This document shows positions 21,797-27,112 of a stretch of 27,112 nucleotides of DNA, piece by piece. Both the position numbers and the translations under genes were made by a program. The notes beneath the pieces are model-generated. The model searched no databases, had not been told where the DNA came from, and saw nothing but the letters and a program-made list of their open reading frames with translations. The DNA lies in contig JACVRA010000775.1 of the NCBI GenBank assembly GCA_019828545.1, forward strand, positions 1-27,112, written 5' to 3'. Positions within the stretch are counted from its first letter, which is position 1. Each line of letters opens with the position of its first letter. The stretch is from Paracamarosporium sp. OC-R06-R3 (Eukaryota; Ascomycota; Dothideomycetes; Pleosporales; Didymosphaeriaceae).

Positions 21797-22389
21797 TTAT
21801 CCTAGGAAGGTGTAATATAGCGAGGAGACAACCGTTAACGCAACAACCGTCCAACCCGTTCTAATCACCTGCTGGTTCTTGAACCCAAAACCGGTATCCC
21901 ATACCAAATGCCTTAGTCCATTAAAAGAGTGGAAGAAGAACGGGAACGCAAAGAAGGCCTTGAGGCCCAGCTTCACAGACTCAGGCCATGCAGAAACGGC
22001 CGCGACCATAGACGCCGTATCCAGGTGCCATCCAGTATAAGGCGCGATGAGATAGGCGATTCCGAAAAGATAGAGAGGGCCGGCTAGAGTGACCCCGGTG
22101 ATGCGACCTAGAATCGAGACCGTCCAGGTGATTTGGGGCTTGTAGATACTGAGATGGGGGGAGACGGGGCGCTTAAGACGTTGTTTAGCGATAATTTTGG
22201 CTGCTTGGTCGTGCGATGTGAGTCTGTATTGTGAGCGGGTTGTTAGTATCGCATAGTGTAGGTATAGGACAGCTTAGGCTATGCTGTTATGACATACCTC
22301 CGCTGGACTATACGGCCTGCAGGCTGCACCCTCAGGCTGGGTGCAGTGACTCGGCGGAGGCCAAGTTGAAATATCCGCTGAGAAGACAT
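21797..22389 (-). CDS. sdhC: Succinate dehydrogenase cytochrome b subunit (SDHC/Sdh3), 172 aa
   Basis: This is the membrane anchor of mitochondrial complex II, which binds haem b and ubiquinone. The exons are 22389-22298 and 22223-21797, with a 74-bp intron. The N-terminus is arginine-rich (LGLRRV, RIVQRR), as in a mitochondrial presequence. The hallmark SPHLSIYKPQITW (52-64) is followed by SILGRITG with the quinone-site Ser67 and Arg71. The three membrane helices are about 72-92, 117-130 and 150-170. The second ends in HSFNGLRHLVWD with His129 and His136. Spacing matches Z. tritici SDHC exactly (T79, W80, S83, N86, R87, H145, H152 align with T63, W64, S67, G70, R71, H129, H136). The odd residue is Gly70, where that fungus has Asn. 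The gene is intact but lies among relics, so it could be the only SDHC or an extra paralogue. Confidence 0.92.
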
Positions 22390-23654
22390 TAGAAAGCGTC
22401 GATATGTCTAACGACTGGAAGTACGATCTGGGTGTTGTGGTGGTGATGTGGCATGTTGCGGCACAGTCCCCGGTTAGGACAATAACACGTGACCGCTATA
22501 TTATCGATCAACTACCAGGCAACCGGCAAATTAATTTCAACCCATGCCTGCTTCGTCTTCACGCAAAGCTCCAATATTCTCGTATCACAAGCCATCCAAA
22601 TCGCCGTACTGACGCCACCGGGGCTGACCCGTGCCCTTTTACACATGGCACAGCCTGAAAACAGCTCGAAAATCGGCTGGGTCTTCTTCATATGAGCATA
22701 CGGTTCCAGGGAGAAGTGTACAGGGTGCTGGAGCTCGCAGTGTGGCGTTACCGATGGTAGTTAGTTAGAGTGGGGGAGTGGGTGCATCGATTCGATGGAT
22801 GCATAACTCCGTCTCGTCCTGCGCGGACTTTCCATGGAAGGACAGAACACACTTTTTTAGGCCAAGTTAATTAAAATATGGGCCTCGCACTATTTAGGCA
22901 GCACTTCCAACTTCATTTGAGACCAGGGTACACTGAAAAAGGAAAAAGGCAAACCTTATTTCTAAGACTTATAGTTTATGTTGTGCAATGATTTAATCTA
23001 TGATATCGCCCCCGCTGCCCATTTGATCACTTCTTGGTATTTCAAGGCCACCCTAATGCTTGCCGTATTTCTGTGAAGGCTACGTGACTGTGTCAGGATG
23101 AATGTTCATCTAGTCTTATGGTAAGATATCGAATAAATCATCATAAGGGTATTTTATAGACCTGCAGAGTTAAGCCACTTTGCTGTGAATCTACATTAAG
23201 GCAACTAGTGCATCTATTCACTCTTAGAAAGCTTGATCACCTAGTATGTTGCAATTCTGAATAAAGCTATGCACTGGTCTATCAAGCTTAGCTTGTTATT
23301 TGGTTTTGTCAAGACGTCTTTAGAAACCGAGAGGAACCAAATATCATTGGAAAGCTGAAGCATGCTGCCTAGACTAAAATACACCAGCCGCAGGAGCCCG
23401 CCTGCGTTTGATGTCTTTTGCGGCCTCTGGGCGAGACTGCAGCCACCTCTCTTGGAGAAAGTTGTGATCTCGCAATACATCAATCCAATATAGACTGTTC
23501 GGAAGCCGGACTGAAGAGATTAACTTGGCAACCGAACGCTTAAGATCCACCCAGTAGCAAAGACCACTATTAAGAGTAGAGCAGTGACCAATTCCTGAGT
23601 ATTACGCATTTTGAATTGAATTTCCAGCTTCATACATTCGCAACTACCGACAAC
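22390..23654. other. Intergenic region between SDHC and the methyltransferase relic
   Basis: The first part is the SDHC promoter; no TATA box is evident. An imperfect palindrome (TGCATCGATTCGATGGATGCA) lies near 22782-22802. Frames at 22404-22695 (+) and 23241-23483 (-) show no domain. The rest is AT-rich and featureless. Confidence 0.4.
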
Positions 23655-24216
23655 ATGGATGGTGTTAACTCATTATGCGTGGGCTTGGCACAAGCCTATA
23701 GCCCTGGCAACATGCCAGGCATCGATGAGATAACTTATCTGTCGGTCAATCACGAGATGATCAAGGATTCAATACTATGCGGTAGTCTGTTCCATCCACT
23801 CATCGACTCTAGCGTCGGTCCTCGCCACCCTCTCAACTTAGTGACTACATATGGTAATACGCATACAGCCTCAAATACCTTGAACAACAACTTACTGGGT
23901 GCAGGACTATGGCCCAAAGGAGTTACGTTATCCGTAGCAGAACCGTCCAATCATACCTTCATCGGGTGCGATATTGCTGCCGCTGACCACGAGCATACTG
24001 CAAACTCGCGTTACCAGCCACAAGACATCAACGAACCGTGGCCGGCCAAGATCACCTCGAGTTTCAATCTCGTGCACCAGCGCTTGGCTTCAGAGGTCGT
24101 CTCGAAACCATAAATATCGTTCAGAACCTGATCATATATGTGATATGGCGGACCCCAACCATGAACTGGCAGTCCAAAACTATATACAACTCATGCGCGA
24201 CTGGTTTGACGGTTGA
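23655..24216 (+). pseudogene. SAM-dependent methyltransferase relic
   Basis: The frame from 23655 reads NHEMIKDSILCGSLFHPLID, then NHTFIGCDIAAADHEH, then YQPQDINEPWPAKITSSFNL and VHQRLA. These match the N-terminal helix, the acidic strand-2 end and the motif-II/III region of fungal class I methyltransferases often found in secondary-metabolite clusters. Motif I, expected as a glycine-rich VATGTGTW-like loop, is replaced by LVTTYGNTHTASNTLNN, so SAM binding should be lost. After VHQRL the frame changes: homology jumps to GRLETINIVQNLIIYV in another frame (about 24072-24140) and then to MADPNHELAVQNYIQLMRDW in a third (about 24145-24210). The remaining C-terminal domain is missing. Two frame changes plus a ruined motif I make this a pseudogene. 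Confidence 0.68.
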
Positions 24217-24659
24217 AAAACTTGTAGGGGAGACTCATTGAGATTAGAAATGATGCGAGGAATTCCAATCACGGTCCGGCACGTAAATTAGAATAGATAA
24301 ACGGACAACTTGTAACACAGCTGTTCAAGTTTGCAAAAAGTACGTGCCTAGATGATTAGGATCTTTATAATCCGCTGAAACAGGCCCAACTTTTCCTCAA
24401 CACATTGGATGGCCTGCCCGGCGACCTCTTAGTTGAGTCAGCAGAGCGGGGAGGAGTGGTGTATTTACGCGCTGTATGGGGCCAAATGCCCAATTAGCGA
24501 AATCAGTATAGATATTGCACTTCGTTCTCTGGATATTACAGTCCAGAAACTTCAATTTCCTGCAAGCAAGGAAGGGCACATTTGCTCTCGAATTCATTTA
24601 CTGTCAGCACATTGCAAGCCACATAAGTGAACATACAAGTAATATACATACAGTGTTTC
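24217..24659. other. Intergenic AT-rich stretch
   Basis: I see no gene or RNA here. Small overlapping frames on both strands (24397-24630) look random. It separates the methyltransferase relic from the 3' end of the - strand flavoprotein relic. Confidence 0.45.
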
Positions 24660-25667
24660 TTCTCAGCAACTATGAGGCGCATAAATCGGTTAGACAGCTC
24701 CCTCACAAGGCTACAGTAAGTGTATACCCCCATATTAATAGCATTAAGGATTATGTCGGCGGTATCTGCGCAGTCACCCGCAGCAAAGACCTCTGAAGCA
24801 CTCGTCTAGCAGAATGGCGGCATAAGTTTGATATTACCTCCAAGATACTCAAACCAAGCTTATTGATCAACAGGCGTTTAAGCTTGGTGTTGGGATGATT
24901 CACAATGAAACCTTCGATGGCACTAGAACTATCACTAAATTCGATCCCGACTGTAGTGTCCTCGGAGCGGGGATGCAGCGATTCAATGTTCTTGTCCTCG
25001 ACAGTGATTTCCGAGGTTTGTAGTACCGCAAAGATGTCAACGACGATACTTGGATTCTACTGGTGTCCATCAGTATCTTAACGGTCTATTTTTTGCTGTC
25101 GTTGGCGAGCATAGTCGCGTGGAAGACATTGGCAAGGCCATCAAGTGCGAGGAGACGTGCCGACTAGGTGCCTCTGTGCTCGCAGCCAAACTAGAATATA
25201 CACTGAAAGCTGGCTGCATGTCAGATGGCCGCGAGCTACGAGGGGAGGGTAGCGACTACGTACATGCAGCGAACATACAATGCGTAGCTAGGGAAGTTGT
25301 CATCAGTTCTCGTAGTGAGTAGAAACTTGTGGCCTTGCGGTTGCTGTCAACTAGCTTAAACAGGCCATTAAAACTGCTGACGTTTTCGACATGCCCTTCA
25401 ACAAAAGTAGTGTAGCCGGCTTCGTGCAGCTCTCTGCCTGTTTGAAGTGGTCAAGATGGTGATGATCCCAGGTGAGTGTCAGGCGGATATGAGTCTGGTA
25501 ATTGTTACGCGGCGTGCTCGAGTCGAAGACGACACTGGTGTGCAGGGTACGGTATATCGATCCAAGGTGGCAGACAGACCAACATAGCTACTGCCAATGA
25601 TGAGTACGTTCTGAACACGTGCGGGAGGGGTTATGGTCATGTAGGCGTGAGACATGCGAATATGCAC
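24660..25667 (-). pseudogene. Thioredoxin-reductase-like flavoprotein relic, left copy
   Basis: From the 5' side: VLIIGSSYVGLSA (FAD-binding strand-turn-helix, with Ser where Gly is expected); a frame change to LHTSVVFDSSTPRNNYQTHI and RLTLTWDHHHLDHFKQA; another to ELHEAGYTTFVEGHVENVSS and FNGLFKLVDSN; then FGCEHRG followed by an in-frame TAG, and DGLANVFHATMLAND before another TAG; then VGIEFSDSSSAIEGFIVNHP; and finally EVFAAGDCADTADIILNAIN, the C-terminal FAD motif. The order matches fungal thioredoxin-reductase/GliT-like flavoproteins over their whole length. The region before FGCEHRG, which should bear the CxxC redox pair, is out of frame and unclear. At least four frame changes and two stops rule out function. 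Confidence 0.75.
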
Positions 25668-25920
25668 CTAGATGGATGTCTACACGTACACAAATCAATA
25701 ACAGTGAGTTATATCAGACATTGGCCCTCATCTCGGAGACCCGAACAAGACAGCACTCTACCAGGACATTTACGTGCGGCACGGGCTACGGCACGTAATC
25801 TGAGTATATATCCATGGAGTTTCGAAGCACTCAGGTGCTTTCAACCAACTCCCCGGTTCTGGCAACGAATTGTTTCCATCCGTTGACCCACTTTCCGTTC
25901 CCCGATATTTGATCACCCTC
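25668..25920. other. Region between two head-to-head flavoprotein relics
   Basis: These 253 bases would have been a shared divergent promoter. No TATA box or clear element remains. Confidence 0.4.
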
Positions 25921-26765
25921 ATGGCTCCCACCGTCGACGCCCTCATCATCAGCGGCGGCCCAGCTGGGCTCACCGTTGCCCTCACGCTTGCTCGACAGTT
26001 GATGACATGTATTGTGTTTAACGACGACAACTACCGCAACAAGCGCACCACGCACATGCATATGGTGCTGACGCTTGACTTTGAGAGCTCGGCCGCTATT
26101 TGTCAGAAGGCGCGCCAGAACATATATCACACTACGACACAGCCCAATTTCAGAGCACAACTATCATTAGGGTGAAAAGATCGATGGCGGTTTCGAAGCA
26201 CAAAACGCCAGCGGCCAGAAGTGGGAGGGTAGGAAGCTGGTCCTAGCCACAGGCGTTAGTGGCATCTTCCCCGACATTGATGGCTACGAAGAGTGTTGGG
26301 TGATGAGCATGGCAGTCGACGGATGCCACACAACTCTCGAACGAGGTCCTCATCTACCTCAACGGCAACGAAGAGCTGGCAAGCGAATTCGTGGCGTACC
26401 TCAAGGAATCACCGGTGTTTAAAGTCGACTCTCGCAAGACCAAGAAGCTGGTTATAGGCGCAAAAGGCTCCGAGGTCATCTTTCAGTTTGCCGATGGTAG
26501 TGAGGTGACTGAGGGTTGGCTGAACCACGCGCCGCTGACAAAAACTAAGGGCCCCTTCGCAGAGCAGCTAGGCCTTGAGATGATGCCGTGCGGTGAAGCC
26601 GTCGTGAACCTGCCCTTCTTGGAGACCAATGTGTCAGGCGTGTTTGCAGCGGGCGACAACAGCCATGCTATGAAGGTGATGCCTACGGCGCAGTACATGG
26701 CGCCGGCGTGGCAGCTGTTATCATTGGCGAGAAGCTGGGATGCTAGACTGGGTTCCACAGCATGA
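25921..26765 (+). pseudogene. Thioredoxin-reductase-like flavoprotein relic, right copy
   Basis: From the ATG at 25921: LIISGGPAGLTVALTLARQL (FAD-binding, first Gly changed to Ser), FNDDNYRNKRTTHMHMVLT, then a frame change to [15 protein letters not shown], another to [20 protein letters not shown] and [19 protein letters not shown], and a third frame with [35 protein letters not shown] and VFAAGDNSHAMKVMPTAQYM. A last shift leads to GAGVAAVIIGEKLGC and a TAG at 26744-26746; unshifted, the frame ends at 26765. The segment between GYEE and the NGNEEL block, which should hold the CxxC disulphide and the NADPH-binding motif, is deleted (only about 25 codons remain). Shifts look like one-base indels, not introns. 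It shares family, not close identity, with the left copy. Confidence 0.75.
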
Positions 26766-27112
26766 AAAATAGCGTACAGAATCGATCGGTTGTTCAATGC
26801 TACCACCAGTAGAGCCTTAGAGCTTTTGCGGGTATACGGTGTGAGGAAGTGTCACAGTCAGTAGCAGATTACAATTTTACGAAGATGCGAGTCACTTGTC
26901 CACGAGACGCTATAAGCATTTGTATCTCAAGAAAATGGCCGAGTCTTGTTGAGTTTTGCGTGGTCTCTGCCGTTACCCATGCCTTGATTTTGTACTTAAC
27001 CACATCCGACATTTACCGTGCACTGGCAAGAGTGGCAGAGTTTCGGGCGCTAGTGCGCAGCCCCAGAAGCCCGCCCAACGCCTACCGTATCTTGGCAGTC
27101 AATGCGCATCGT
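26766..27112. other. Window end, no supported feature
   Basis: No frame, RNA gene or repeat can be supported in these last 347 bases. Confidence 0.5.

Noticed and set aside
22782..22802. Imperfect palindrome TGCATCGATTCGATGGATGCA as a possible terminator or binding site
   Set aside because: Short, imperfect and isolated; expected by chance in a window of this size.
25050..25322. Open frame of 90 codons (+)
   Set aside because: Antisense to the left flavoprotein relic, whose - strand reading matches the family.
1..27112. CRISPR arrays, tRNA or rRNA genes
   Set aside because: No regularly spaced repeats, and no cloverleaf or conserved rRNA segment was noticed on either strand.

Overview
This window comes from a filamentous ascomycete (Pezizomycotina; a Dothideomycete is my best guess, not proven). 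Genes are separated by 0.2-1.4 kb and split by GT-AG introns of 47-74 bp, often with CTAAT/CTGAC-like branch sites. A mitochondrial SDHC, a fungal rhodopsin-fold membrane protein and a fungal-type cytochrome P450 are present. Gene models below were built by hand by joining frames at splice sites; each intact model keeps frame across every junction.

Layout: 1-1167 is TA-rich, with no gene I can support. 1168-2951 (+) is an intact five-exon cytochrome P450 (528 aa). 8267-3350 (-) is one five-exon gene for a 1571-aa protein of unknown function (beta-rich N-terminal part, acidic/lysine-rich linker, long helical/coiled-coil C-terminal part). Next to it lie two divergently transcribed small paralogues, 9984-9254 (-) and 10759-11446 (+), about 185 aa each, sharing sequence and two intron positions. 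11447-12330 is intergenic and holds a 55-base assembly gap. 13659-12331 (-) encodes a group A FAD monooxygenase and 14569-15798 (+) a rhodopsin-like seven-helix protein; the two diverge from a 0.9 kb shared upstream region.

From about 16 kb the window becomes a gene graveyard with surviving islands. Relics are: a Ser/Thr-rich protein (16011-17541, -), the C-terminal end of a fatty-acid dioxygenase/P450-type protein (17542-17972, -), a DUF3435-like recombinase (19690-20384, -), a SAM methyltransferase (23655-24216, +) and two head-to-head thioredoxin-reductase-like flavoproteins (24660-25667, - and 25921-26765, +). Intact islands are a SnoaL/NTF2-like protein (18609-19115, +) and a complete succinate dehydrogenase cytochrome b subunit (22389-21797, -). 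Many lesions in the relics are TAA/TAG/TGA where CAA/CAG/CGA would be expected, or glycine/alanine replacements in Rossmann motifs explained by C-to-T or G-to-A. That fits repeat-induced point mutation (RIP) but does not prove it.

The most interesting points are: (i) the uncharacterised trio of the 1571-aa protein and two small paralogues; (ii) an SDHC copy with glycine at the position matching Asn86 of Zymoseptoria tritici SDHC, a known SDHI fungicide-resistance site, lying among decayed genes and so possibly an accessory paralogue; (iii) the decayed flavoprotein pair, one copy of which has lost the segment that should carry the CxxC redox site; (iv) the recombinase relic, a possible trace of a large mobile element.
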